This document shows, piece by piece, positions 50,212 through 58,371 of a DNA stretch of 64,000 nt (the first letter of the stretch is position 1; every line of letters begins with the position of its first letter). The stretch is from Chryseobacterium mucoviscidosis (GTDB lineage: Bacteria; Bacteroidota; Bacteroidia; Flavobacteriales; Weeksellaceae), in NCBI RefSeq assembly GCF_002177115.1, contig NZ_MVAG01000057.1, positions 124,001-188,000 on the forward strand, in the 5' to 3' direction. Below the pieces are notes generated by a model. It did not search any database and was not told where the DNA came from. It was given only the letters and a program-made list of their open reading frames with translations. A program made the translations under genes and the position numbers.

Positions 50212-51600
50212 ATGAAAAGGATAATACTTTCAGTCATCGCTATATCATCACTCTCGGTTTCGTGTAAGAACTCACAGATTTCCATACAGAAAGCATCAAA
50301 AGTTCAGATTGTAAAAAACAACATCACAGACGAGCAGTTAATGGATAAAGTTCAGAAAGATGCTTTAAAGTATTTTTGGGATTATGCAGAACCCAATTCA
50401 ATGTTAGGAAGAGAACGCTATCACGAAGATAATATCTATCCGGATAATGATAAACATGTTGTGACGACAGGAGGATCAGGATTTGGATTGGCAACCATTC
50501 TAGTCGGCGTAGAAAGAGGATTTATCCCAAGAAAAGATGCGGTGAAAAGATTGACTACCATGATGGATTTTCTTGCAAAGGCAGATCGTCATAAAGGAGC
50601 CTGGTCGCACTGGATTAATGGTGAAACTGGAAAAACAGTGCCGTTCGGCAAAAAAGACAATGGAGGAGATCTGGTAGAAACCGCTTTTTTAACTTCAGGA
50701 ATTTTAATGGTTCGCGAATATTTTAAAAACGGAAATACTGAAGAAAAAGCTTTAGCCAAAAAATGTGACGAGCTTTGGAAAGGCATCCAATGGAACTGGT
50801 ACACAAAAGGAGGGCAGAAAGTCCTTTACTGGCATTGGTCGCCCGATTATCAGTGGGAAATGAACTTCCCGTTGGAAGGCTACAACGAATGTTTAATTAC
50901 CTATATTTTAGCCGCTTCGTCACCTACTTATCCGATTGATGCCGAAACCTACTACAAAGGCTGGACAAGAAACGGAACCTACCTTTCAGATAAAGAAAAA
51001 TATGGTTTACCGATGTACGTAAAGCACAATGGTGCAGCAGAATATGGAGGGCCTTTATTTTGGGCGCATTATTCCTATATCGGTCTGGATCCGACGAACT
51101 TATCAGATAAATTAATCAAAAACTATTTTGATTTAAATAAAAATCAGGTTCTTATTGATTACAAATATTGCGTTGAAAATCCCAAAAACTGGAAAGGATA
51201 TGGATCCAATTATTGGGGATTAACAGCCAGTTATTCAAGAAATGAGGATGGAAGCGCAGGATATGATGCACATTTTCCGCAAAATGACCGTGGGGTAATT
51301 ACTCCTACTGCGGCGTTGAGCAGTTTTCCGTATTCTCCAAAAGAATCAATGGATTTTTTAAGATTTATTTATACCCAAAAACCTGAATTTATTGGCTTAG
51401 CCGGACCTTACGATGCAACGTCCATTCATTACAATAACTGGACAACGCCGAGATATCTCGCGATTGATCAGGGAACGATTGCGCCGATGATAGAAAATTA
51501 CAGAACCGGATTTTTGTGGAAACTATTCATGAATGCACCCGAAATTCAGCAGGGATTAAAGAAACTAAGCTTCAAATCGGAAAAATATCATATTAAATAA
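50212..51600 (+). CDS. GH144-type beta-1,2-glucanase, second copy
   Basis: A 462-residue paralogue beginning 14 bases after the first copy. The lipobox is SVSC followed by KNSQISIQK, without acidic residues, so retention on the inner face (periplasm) is likely. The domain repeats all key segments (ALKYFWDYAEPNSMLGRERY, GGDLVETAFLTSGILM, GIQWNWYTKGGQKVLYWHWS, GPLFWAHYSYIGLDPTNLSD, WGLTASYSRNEDGSAGYDAH, AIDQGTIAPMIENYRTGF). Different sorting of two like enzymes suggests stepwise breakdown, first outside, then in the periplasm. Confidence 0.88.
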   Translation: MKRIILSVIAISSLSVSCKNSQISIQKASKVQIVKNNITDEQLMDKVQKDALKYFWDYAEPNSMLGRERYHEDNIYPDNDKHVVTTGGSGFGLATILVGVERGFIPRKDAVKRLTTMMDFLAKADRHKGAWSHWINGETGKTVPFGKKDNGGDLVETAFLTSGILMVREYFKNGNTEEKALAKKCDELWKGIQWNWYTKGGQKVLYWHWSPDYQWEMNFPLEGYNECLITYILAASSPTYPIDAETYYKGWTRNGTYLSDKEKYGLPMYVKHNGAAEYGGPLFWAHYSYIGLDPTNLSDKLIKNYFDLNKNQVLIDYKYCVENPKNWKGYGSNYWGLTASYSRNEDGSAGYDAHFPQNDRGVITPTAALSSFPYSPKESMDFLRFIYTQKPEFIGLAGPYDATSIHYNNWTTPRYLAIDQGTIAPMIENYRTGFLWKLFMNAPEIQQGLKKLSFKSEKYHIK

Positions 51601-51606
51601 TTTTTT

Positions 51607-51715
51607 AGGAGCTGTTTCCCGCTTTCCGCACTCGCTATTTTAGAGTTTCGGCGGCGGCGCAGCCGCCGCCGAAACCCTAAAATGAGCTCAGACAAATGCT
51701 GCAATCGGGGCTATT
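51607..51715. repeat. Structured intergenic element with GGAGCT..CCCGC / CGGGGCTA ends, copy 1
   Basis: It begins GGAGCTGTTTCCCGCTTTCC and closes GCAATCGGGGCTA. CCCG and CGGG, and outside them AGC and GCT, can pair. In the middle is a very GC-rich perfect hairpin (51646-51674, 13-base arms TTTCGGCGGCGGC) extended by CTAAAAT/ATTTTAG. It lies between the second GH144 gene and the esterase gene. A second copy with the same ends is at 55605-55673. Confidence 0.7.
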
Positions 51716-51762
51716 AAAAAAGAATGGTTAAATTAGAATATCCAAAACATACAAATTCTGAT

Positions 51763-52470
51763 ATGAAATATAAACTAAAATACGCTTTGTTGCTGCCGTT
51801 TTTATTTTCTTTAAAAGCAAATGCTCAGGAAATAAAAGCAGAGCTCAACAAAGAAGTAAAAAGACAGGAAAAAATTTCTTACATTCTGGATTTTCCTCAG
51901 AATGCAAAAGGAAACGTTCCGCTTATTGTTTTTCTTCACGGTTCCGGAGAAAGAGGCAATAATTTGGAAATCGTAAAAGCGCACAGTCCGTTTACCTATA
52001 AAAACTTAATAAAAGAACCGGTGGCAATTTTAGCACCTCAATGTCCTGAAAATATGTGGTGGGATACCGTTACCGTATATAATTTGATCAAAGAAATTCA
52101 GTCAAAATATAAAGTGGATTCTTCAAGAATTTACCTTACCGGACTTTCAATGGGAGGTTGGGGAACACTGAAACTTGCAATGGAACATCCCGAAATGTTT
52201 GCGGCGGTCGTTCCGGTTTGCGCGCCTACAGACAGAGTAATGTACGCCAACATCCATCAGTACAAAAATCTGAATATGAAAATCTTTCATGGCGGAATGG
52301 ATGATGTTGTTTTACCGGAAAATGCATTTAATTTTTATCAGGCACTGCATCCTGTAAATCCCTCTGCCGAATTGACAATTTTTCCAAATGACAACCATAA
52401 TTCTTGGGATTCTACCTATTCCAATCCTAAATTATACGAATGGATGCTGTCAAAAAGAAAAGAAAAATAA
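51763..52470 (+). CDS. Exported alpha/beta hydrolase (esterase)
   Basis: Start chosen at ATG 51763 (235 aa) because the signal peptide MKYKLKYALLLPFLFSLKAN, cleaved before QEIK, begins there. The fold shows an oxyanion-loop region VFLHGSGERGNNLE, nucleophile motif GLSMGG with Ser 129, DDVVLPENAF and the His segment DNHNSWDSTY. It belongs to the phospholipase/carboxylesterase-like or dienelactone-type group. In a PUL it may remove acyl groups (for example succinyl or acetyl) from the glucan; this is inference. Confidence 0.87.
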   Translation: MKYKLKYALLLPFLFSLKANAQEIKAELNKEVKRQEKISYILDFPQNAKGNVPLIVFLHGSGERGNNLEIVKAHSPFTYKNLIKEPVAILAPQCPENMWWDTVTVYNLIKEIQSKYKVDSSRIYLTGLSMGGWGTLKLAMEHPEMFAAVVPVCAPTDRVMYANIHQYKNLNMKIFHGGMDDVVLPENAFNFYQALHPVNPSAELTIFPNDNHNSWDSTYSNPKLYEWMLSKRKEK

Positions 52471-52484
52471 TTTAGTATAAATCG

Positions 52485-52598
52485 TTAAACGAAAAGTGTT
52501 TGCTGAATGAATAGTTCATACTTTTACCTTATAGAATTACCTTCGCAAACAGAAAATAGGCAGGATAATTAAAAAAAACTTTTCGACTTTTCGTTTAG
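52485..52598. repeat. 114-bp segment bounded by TAAACGAAAAG inverted repeats
   Basis: TTAAACGAAAAG (52485-52496) and CTTTTCGTTTAG (52587-52598) are inverted with one mismatch, enclosing AT-rich DNA upstream of the GH3 gene. It may be a small palindromic element or two regulator sites facing each other. Confidence 0.45.
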
Positions 52599-52643
52599 AT
52601 AAAAAAATTAAAAATAGAACTATAATTAAAAGAAGATAGAGTT

Positions 52644-54971
52644 ATGAAAAAGTTAATTGTAATCGCCACTTTAGCATTGGCTCCTGTATTTTCGGCACAG
52701 GAAATGGTAACGAAACCCGTTCAGTCTTATCAGACGGCTCAATATCAGGCTAAAAAGAAAGCTTTTGTGGATAATCTTTTGTCGAAAATGACTTTAGATG
52801 AAAAAATCGGACAGCTTAATTTACCAAGTTCAGGAGATTTTACAACCGGTTTGGCTAAAAGTTCAGACATCGGAAAAAAAATCGAACAGGGTTTAGTAGG
52901 AGGGCTTTTCAATATAAAAGGAGCAGATAAAATCAGAGCCGTTCAGAAAGTGGCAGTGGAAAACAGCAGGCTTAAAATTCCATTGATTTTCGGAATGGAC
53001 GTCATCCACGGTTACGAAACCACTTTCCCGATTCCATTGGGATTAGCCGCTTCATGGGATATGAATTTGGTGCAGCAGTCTGCAAGAATAGCCGCTAAAG
53101 AAGCAGCTTCCGACGGAATCAACTGGACATTCTCGCCAATGGTGGATATTTCCCGCGAACCAAGATGGGGAAGGGTTTCCGAAGGTTCCGGTGAAGACCC
53201 ATACTTAGGAAGCGAAATTGCAAAAAATATGGTCTATGGTTATCAGGGAAAAGACCTTGCCAATGGAACCAATATTCTGGCTTGCGTTAAACATTTCGCA
53301 CTGTACGGTGCAGGTGAAGCAGGAAGAGACTATAACACAGTGGATATGAGTCACGTAAGAATGTTCAACGAATATTTTCCGCCCTACAAAGCAGCAGTAG
53401 ATGCAGGAGTAGCTTCTGTAATGGCCTCTTTCAACGAAGTGGACGGAGTTCCGGCAACAGGAAACAGATGGCTGCAAACCGAAGTGTTAAGAAACAAATG
53501 GAACTTCAAAGGTTTCGTAGTGACCGATTATACCGGAATCAATGAAATGGTAGATCACGGGATGGGAAATCTTCAGGAAGTTTCCGCATTGGCTTTAAAA
53601 GCGGGTGTAGACATGGATATGGTAGGCGAAGGATTCTTAACCACCCTGAAAAAATCTTTAGCAGAAGGAAAAATAACTCAGGCTGAAATCGATATGGCAG
53701 CAAAAAGAATTCTTGAGGCGAAATACGACTTAGGTTTATTTTCAGATCCATATAAATTCGGAGATGCAAAACTGGCTGCAAAAGAGGTGTACAATATGGA
53801 AAACCGCAACATTGCCAGAAATGTGGCAGCACAATCCATGGTTTTGATGAAAAACGACAATCAGGTATTGCCTTTAAAGAAATCAGGAACCGTTGCCGTA
53901 ATCGGACCATTGGTAAATAACTCTCTGAACATGGCAGGAACATGGAGCGTTGCAGCAAAACATGAGAAAGCCGTTAATCTGATGCAGGGATTACAGGAAA
54001 ACTTCGGTAAAGAAGTGAAATTCCTTTCTGCAAAAGGAGCAAATATTGATTATGATGCAAAACTGGAAGATATCTATGCAGCGCACGGTAAAAAAACCGA
54101 CAGAGACAACCGTTCAAAAGAAGCTTTATTAAAAGAAGCGGTAGATGTTGCCAATAAATCCGATGTTATTGTTCTGGCAATCGGAGAATCTGCTGAAATG
54201 AGCGGAGAATCGTCTTCAAGAACAGAAATTACCATTCCTCAGTCTCAGGTAGATCTTTTAAATGAACTAAAAAAGACAGGAAAGCCAATTGCAGTAGTTC
54301 TTTTCACAGGTCGTCCTTTAGCCTTAACAAACATTAAAGATACTCCGGATGCAATTCTTAATGTCTGGTTTGCAGGTTCCGAAGCAGGAAATGCAATCTC
54401 TGATGTACTGTTCGGAAAAGTAAATCCTTCAGGAAAATTGCCGATGACTTTCCCAAGAAGTTTAGGGCAGGTGCCGATTTATTACAATGCTAAAAATACA
54501 GGCCGCCCGTTAGATCAGAAATTGGTTGATAAATGCGAGTACCAGAGATTCCGTTCCAATTATATGGATGAGTGTAACACGCCGTTGTATCCTTTTGGTT
54601 ATGGATTAAGTTACACAAAATTCAATTATTCTGATGTTACAGTTTCCAATGCTAATCCAAAAGGAAATCAGACCATTCAGGCATCTGTTACTGTAACGAA
54701 TACCGGAAATTATGATGGAGCAGAGGTCGTTCAGCTTTATATCAGAGATATGGTAGGAAGCATTACAAGACCCGTAAAAGAACTGAAAGGCTTCCAGAAA
54801 GTAATGTTGAAAAAAGGAGAATCTAAAAAAGTTACCTTCGATATTACTCCGGAAAACCTGAAATTCTACAACGGAGATCTGAAATACGACTGGGAACCGG
54901 GTGAATTTGATATCATGATCGGAACCAACTCATCCGATGTGAAACATTCCAAAATCAACTGGACAAAATAA
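52644..54971 (+). CDS. bglX: Beta-glucosidase, GH3 (BglX-like)
   Basis: A 775-residue periplasmic enzyme (signal MKKLIVIATLALAPVFSAQ). The GH3 N-terminal barrel includes KIPLIFGMDVIHGYETTFPI, WTFSPMVDISREPRWGRVSE, GSGEDPYLG, CVKHFALYGAGEAGRDYN and the nucleophile Asp 295 in GFVVTDYTGI. Then come the C-terminal sandwich (VIGPLVNNSLNMAG, VVLFTGRPLALTNI, EAGNAISDVLFGKVNPSGKL) and a fibronectin-III-like domain (VTVTNTGNYDGAEVVQLYIRD). It releases glucose from beta-linked oligosaccharides; here sophorose-type products are likely. The length is standard. Confidence 0.95.
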   Translation: MKKLIVIATLALAPVFSAQEMVTKPVQSYQTAQYQAKKKAFVDNLLSKMTLDEKIGQLNLPSSGDFTTGLAKSSDIGKKIEQGLVGGLFNIKGADKIRAVQKVAVENSRLKIPLIFGMDVIHGYETTFPIPLGLAASWDMNLVQQSARIAAKEAASDGINWTFSPMVDISREPRWGRVSEGSGEDPYLGSEIAKNMVYGYQGKDLANGTNILACVKHFALYGAGEAGRDYNTVDMSHVRMFNEYFPPYKAAVDAGVASVMASFNEVDGVPATGNRWLQTEVLRNKWNFKGFVVTDYTGINEMVDHGMGNLQEVSALALKAGVDMDMVGEGFLTTLKKSLAEGKITQAEIDMAAKRILEAKYDLGLFSDPYKFGDAKLAAKEVYNMENRNIARNVAAQSMVLMKNDNQVLPLKKSGTVAVIGPLVNNSLNMAGTWSVAAKHEKAVNLMQGLQENFGKEVKFLSAKGANIDYDAKLEDIYAAHGKKTDRDNRSKEALLKEAVDVANKSDVIVLAIGESAEMSGESSSRTEITIPQSQVDLLNELKKTGKPIAVVLFTGRPLALTNIKDTPDAILNVWFAGSEAGNAISDVLFGKVNPSGKLPMTFPRSLGQVPIYYNAKNTGRPLDQKLVDKCEYQRFRSNYMDECNTPLYPFGYGLSYTKFNYSDVTVSNANPKGNQTIQASVTVTNTGNYDGAEVVQLYIRDMVGSITRPVKELKGFQKVMLKKGESKKVTFDITPENLKFYNGDLKYDWEPGEFDIMIGTNSSDVKHSKINWTK

Positions 54972-54980
54972 ATCATATAA

Positions 54981-55007
54981 GCCGCTCAATTAGAGTGGCT
55001 TTTTTTG
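54981..55007 (+). terminator. Terminator after bglX
   Basis: GCCGCTC pairs with GAGTGGC (one G-T) around a five-base loop, then a run of T. It marks the end of the PUL. Confidence 0.85.
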
Positions 55008-55015
55008 TATTTTTG
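55008..55015 (+). promoter_or_regulatory. -7 box TATTTTTG of the 136-aa gene
   Basis: An exact TAnnTTTG match directly after the bglX terminator, giving a leader of about 60 bases before the ATG at 55082. Confidence 0.5.
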
Positions 55016-55081
55016 AAGAAACACTCACTATAAAGTGCTTTGGCATAATTTTTAGACAATTGAAAACTTAAAATTTAAAAC

Positions 55082-55492
55082 ATGAGAAAAACAATTTTAT
55101 TCAGTACAATGTTCCTTGGTTCATTAGTCTTTGCACAGCAAACGCATATCGTGGGCGGAGATAAAGATGTTCATGGCTGCAAAGCTTCCGCAGGTTATAC
55201 TTATTCTCAGATCAAAAATGATTGCGTAAGAGTTTTTGAACAGAAAATTAAATTAAACGAGATAAGTTCAGATAAAAGCTATACCACATCAACAGCGGTT
55301 ATTTTCAGTAAAAACATGAAGAAAGCCGAAATTTTTATTCCAGACGGAAGCGCAAACAGCATTATTCTCGACAGGAAGGGAAAAAGCAAGGTTTGGAAAA
55401 GCGGAAAGCACATCAAAGACACCTATGTTTTGGTACCTTATAAGAAGACAGGCTATCAGATTAAGAAAAATGATGTTGCCATTTATCAATAA
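55082..55492 (+). CDS. Exported protein of unknown function (136 aa)
   Basis: The signal peptide MRKTILFSTMFLGSLVFAQ is followed by THIVGGDKDVHGCKASAGYTYSQ. This Cys-containing segment with KNDCVRVFEQKIKLNEI recalls small envelope proteins of Flavobacteriia. The C-terminal half is a beta-rich domain (SKNMKKAEIFIPDGSANSII, KSGKHIKDTYVLVPYKKTGY). It has its own promoter and terminator. I know no function. Confidence 0.7.
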   Translation: MRKTILFSTMFLGSLVFAQQTHIVGGDKDVHGCKASAGYTYSQIKNDCVRVFEQKIKLNEISSDKSYTTSTAVIFSKNMKKAEIFIPDGSANSIILDRKGKSKVWKSGKHIKDTYVLVPYKKTGYQIKKNDVAIYQ

Positions 55493-55497
55493 ATGAA

Positions 55498-55530
55498 AGA
55501 GTCATTCGAAAGAGTGACTTTTTGTTTTTT
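55498..55530 (+). terminator. Terminator after the 136-aa gene
   Basis: AGTCA and TGACT form a short stem, followed by T-rich sequence. Confidence 0.6.
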
Positions 55531-55604
55531 ATGAGACAGTATTTCACATAAAATAATCTGAACAACAGTACATCAGCTATCAACCATTAATCATAATCTT
55601 TTTT

Positions 55605-55673
55605 GGAGCTATTTCCCGCTTTCCATTACAATCTTTTTTTTTAAAAAAGGATTTTCATTGCAATCGGGACTAG
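55605..55673. repeat. Structured intergenic element, copy 2
   Basis: It starts GGAGCTATTTCCCGCTTTCC and ends GCAATCGGGACTAG, matching both ends of 51607-51715. The centre is different and short (a T9/A6 hairpin followed by GGATT). The outer CCCG/CGGG pairing is kept. Confidence 0.7.
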
Positions 55674-55805
55674 TAAATCAGGTGTGTTTAGTTAAATTTG
55701 AAACAAAAATTCGACTTTAACCCCTTTAAAAATGAGTTTTTTAAGATAAAAATCAAAAAAATACTAAATCAACTCCCTTAATTTTTATCTCTCATTGAAA
55801 AACCG

Positions 55806-55813
55806 TATTTTTG
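55806..55813 (+). promoter_or_regulatory. -7 box TATTTTTG of purB
   Basis: An exact TAnnTTTG match 26 bases before the purB ATG at 55840. Confidence 0.65.
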
Positions 55814-55839
55814 CATATCTAAAAAAGTAAAAGAAAAGA

Positions 55840-57267
55840 ATGAATTCCTACAAAAATCCTTTGGAAGAACGCTATTCAAGCGAAGAAATGTTGTTTAACT
55901 TTTCTCATAACAATAAATTCCAGAACTGGAGAAAGCTTTGGATTGCCCTTGCTGAAATCGAAAAAGACCTTGGACTTGAAATCACAGACGAGCAAATCGC
56001 TGAACTGAAAGCCAATGCAGAAAACATCGATTACGAAAAGGCAGCTGAATATGAGAAAAAATTCAGACACGATGTAATGGCTCACGTTCATACATATGGT
56101 GATGTAGCACCTTCAGCAAAAGGAATTATTCATTTGGGAGCAACGTCAGCATTTGTAGGGGATAATACAGATTTAATCCAGATTCGCGACGGACTTTTAA
56201 TCTTAAAGAAAAAGTTGGTTAACGTTATTAAAAACTTAGCGGATTTTGCAATTCAATATAAAGATTTACCAACCTTAGGATTTACACATTTCCAACCAGC
56301 TCAGTTAACAACGGTTGGAAAAAGAGCAACCCTTTGGCTTCAGAGTTTAGTCCTTGACATCGAAGAGCTTGATTTCTTCTTAGAAACTTTACGTTTCAGA
56401 GGGGTAAAAGGAACAACAGGAACGGCTGCAAGTTTCTTAGAGCTTTTCAACGGTGATTATTCTAAAGTAAAACATTTAGATAAAGAATTGTCAAAAAGAT
56501 TCGGTTTCGAGAAAGTTTTTGGCGTTTCCGGACAGACTTACGACAGAAAAATCGATGCTAAAGTAGTTGCTTTATTAGGAAATATTGCTCAATCGGCACA
56601 TAAATTCACCAACGATTTACGTTTGCTTCAAAATCTGAAAGAAATTGAAGAACCATTCGAGAAAAACCAGATCGGTTCATCTGCAATGGCTTACAAACGT
56701 AATCCAATGAGAAGCGAAAGAATCGGGGCATTGGCAAAATACGTTATGTCTTTAACCACAAGTTCTGCAATGGTAGCTTCGACCCAATGGTTTGAAAGAA
56801 CTTTGGATGATTCTGCAAACAAGAGATTAACCATTCCTCAGGCTTTTTTAGCGGTTGATGCAATCTTATTGATCTGGAACAACATCATGAACGGAATCGT
56901 TGTTTATCCGAACAGAATCAACAAACATATTATGGAAGAACTTCCTTTCATGGCGACAGAATACATCATTATGGAAGAAGTGAAAGCTGGTGGTGACCGT
57001 CAGGAAATCCACGAAGTAATCAGAGTTCATTCTATGGAAGCTTCCAAGCAGGTAAAAGTAGAAGGTAAAGAAAACGACCTTATCGAAAGAATCCTGAACG
57101 ACGATTCGTTGAAATTAGATAAATCAAAATTAAAAGAAGTTCTCGATCCTAAAAACTTCATCGGTTTTGCACCAATTCAAACGGAAGAATTCATTGCCAA
57201 TGAAGTTCAGCCGATTATTGATGCCAACAAAGATTTGATAGGATTAGAAGCTGATCTTAAAGTATAA
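55840..57267 (+). CDS. purB: Adenylosuccinate lyase
   Basis: A 475-residue member of the fumarase/aspartase superfamily. Motifs in order are RHDVMAHVHTYGDVAPSAKG, IHLGATSAFVGDNTDLIQIR, TLGFTHFQPAQLTTVGKRAT and the signature GSSAMAYKRNPMRSE (about 281-295). It cleaves SAICAR to AICAR and adenylosuccinate to AMP in purine synthesis. The length fits the family. It has its own promoter and a terminator overlapping the next frame. Confidence 0.96.
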   Translation: MNSYKNPLEERYSSEEMLFNFSHNNKFQNWRKLWIALAEIEKDLGLEITDEQIAELKANAENIDYEKAAEYEKKFRHDVMAHVHTYGDVAPSAKGIIHLGATSAFVGDNTDLIQIRDGLLILKKKLVNVIKNLADFAIQYKDLPTLGFTHFQPAQLTTVGKRATLWLQSLVLDIEELDFFLETLRFRGVKGTTGTAASFLELFNGDYSKVKHLDKELSKRFGFEKVFGVSGQTYDRKIDAKVVALLGNIAQSAHKFTNDLRLLQNLKEIEEPFEKNQIGSSAMAYKRNPMRSERIGALAKYVMSLTTSSAMVASTQWFERTLDDSANKRLTIPQAFLAVDAILLIWNNIMNGIVVYPNRINKHIMEELPFMATEYIIMEEVKAGGDRQEIHEVIRVHSMEASKQVKVEGKENDLIERILNDDSLKLDKSKLKEVLDPKNFIGFAPIQTEEFIANEVQPIIDANKDLIGLEADLKV

Positions 57268-57270
57268 ATC

Positions 57271-57300
57271 AATATGCAGTCTTTTTGGGCTGCATATTTT
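57271..57300 (+). terminator. Terminator after purB
   Basis: AATATGCAG and CTGCATATT form a perfect nine-base stem with a ten-base loop and trailing T. It overlaps an in-frame ATG upstream of the next gene. Confidence 0.75.
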
Positions 57301-57312
57301 ATTAATAATTGT

Positions 57313-58329
57313 ATGAAGATTAGTATCTTTTTTGTTTTGCTCTTATTACCTGTGATGATATTTTCGCAGGAATTAAAACTGAATAAAAAAATTAAATCAA
57401 ATACAGATTTTGAACATCCTATTTCTGGAATTTCTGCGCCAATGAATTTGGGTAATTTTTCAAGAATAGCTTTATTTGCAAATTCTAAAAATGATAGTGT
57501 CTTTTCTGCAGAATATAAAAATGAAAATAATGATGTTCTTTTTCAGTTCAAAATAGTTTTAGGAGGTTTAGATGAAGAGAGGCTTTTTAATTATTATTTC
57601 GAAAATCTTAAAAGCAGAAGATACAGTCCTAAAGAGGCTATCAATAAAACAATAAGTTTTAATGACGGCAATTTTAAACTCAATGGAATTAGCACTTATT
57701 TTTCGCATCTTGACAGATTAATAAATGTAAGAGTTTATGATGCAGGATTTTGGATCTTTGTTTCAGAAACAAGTCAGAAAGGAAATGATACTTTGGCTCT
57801 GGATAACAGACAGGATGAGTTTTTGAAAAAAATAATGCCATCAAAAATTGTTGAAAAAAATCCTTTGACGAGATATTCAAATATTTATTACGCAAAAGCC
57901 TGTTTTCGTGATTCTCTAATGCTTAGAAGTGCTATGAGTAGTGCAACTAATAAGATGAGGTGGATCTATGAAAATATCAATAAATATGAAAGAGCATCAG
58001 GAATTCCGGGTATACTTTTAAACTATCAGATTGCTGGTATTAATGGTTTTATTGACTATAAAACGGAAAAAAATCCGAAACCAAGCAAAGGAGGTTACGA
58101 AACAAATAATCTAATTGGCTTCTTTATAAAACTAAGAGAATCCGGCTTTATAGATGAATTTTTGATGGAGAGTTACTATTATTTATTAATTCCTCCTGAA
58201 AATCATCAATTTGATTACAAAGGCTACCAAAAGTGGAAACAGGAAAATTCAATCGAATATAATACTTCTCAAAAGTATTATCTTATTGTAAATTCCCGCA
58301 AGATAACTGATCTTAACAAAGATGAGTAA
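57313..58329 (+). CDS. Exported protein of unknown function (338 aa)
   Basis: Start chosen at ATG 57313 (MKISIFFVLLLLPVMIFSQ, signal cleaved before QEL); the in-frame ATG at 57274 lies in the purB terminator. The mature protein has a strand-rich first half (NKTISFNDGNFKLNGISTYF, VRVYDAGFWIFVSETS) and a helical second half (LMESYYYLLIPPENHQFDYK). I recognise no family. It lies between purB and purL but appears unrelated to purine synthesis. Its codons are more AT-rich than those of its neighbours. Confidence 0.65.
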   Translation: MKISIFFVLLLLPVMIFSQELKLNKKIKSNTDFEHPISGISAPMNLGNFSRIALFANSKNDSVFSAEYKNENNDVLFQFKIVLGGLDEERLFNYYFENLKSRRYSPKEAINKTISFNDGNFKLNGISTYFSHLDRLINVRVYDAGFWIFVSETSQKGNDTLALDNRQDEFLKKIMPSKIVEKNPLTRYSNIYYAKACFRDSLMLRSAMSSATNKMRWIYENINKYERASGIPGILLNYQIAGINGFIDYKTEKNPKPSKGGYETNNLIGFFIKLRESGFIDEFLMESYYYLLIPPENHQFDYKGYQKWKQENSIEYNTSQKYYLIVNSRKITDLNKDE

Positions 58330-58371
58330 ATTAACTAATAAGTCTAATAATATTTAAATATCTGACATCTA

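Larger units (their letters stand above)
55493..55839. other. Non-coding stretch before purB
   Basis: It contains a terminator (55498-55530), the second structured repeat (55605-55673), an AT-rich spacer and the TATTTTTG promoter at 55806. No gene is visible. Confidence 0.65.
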
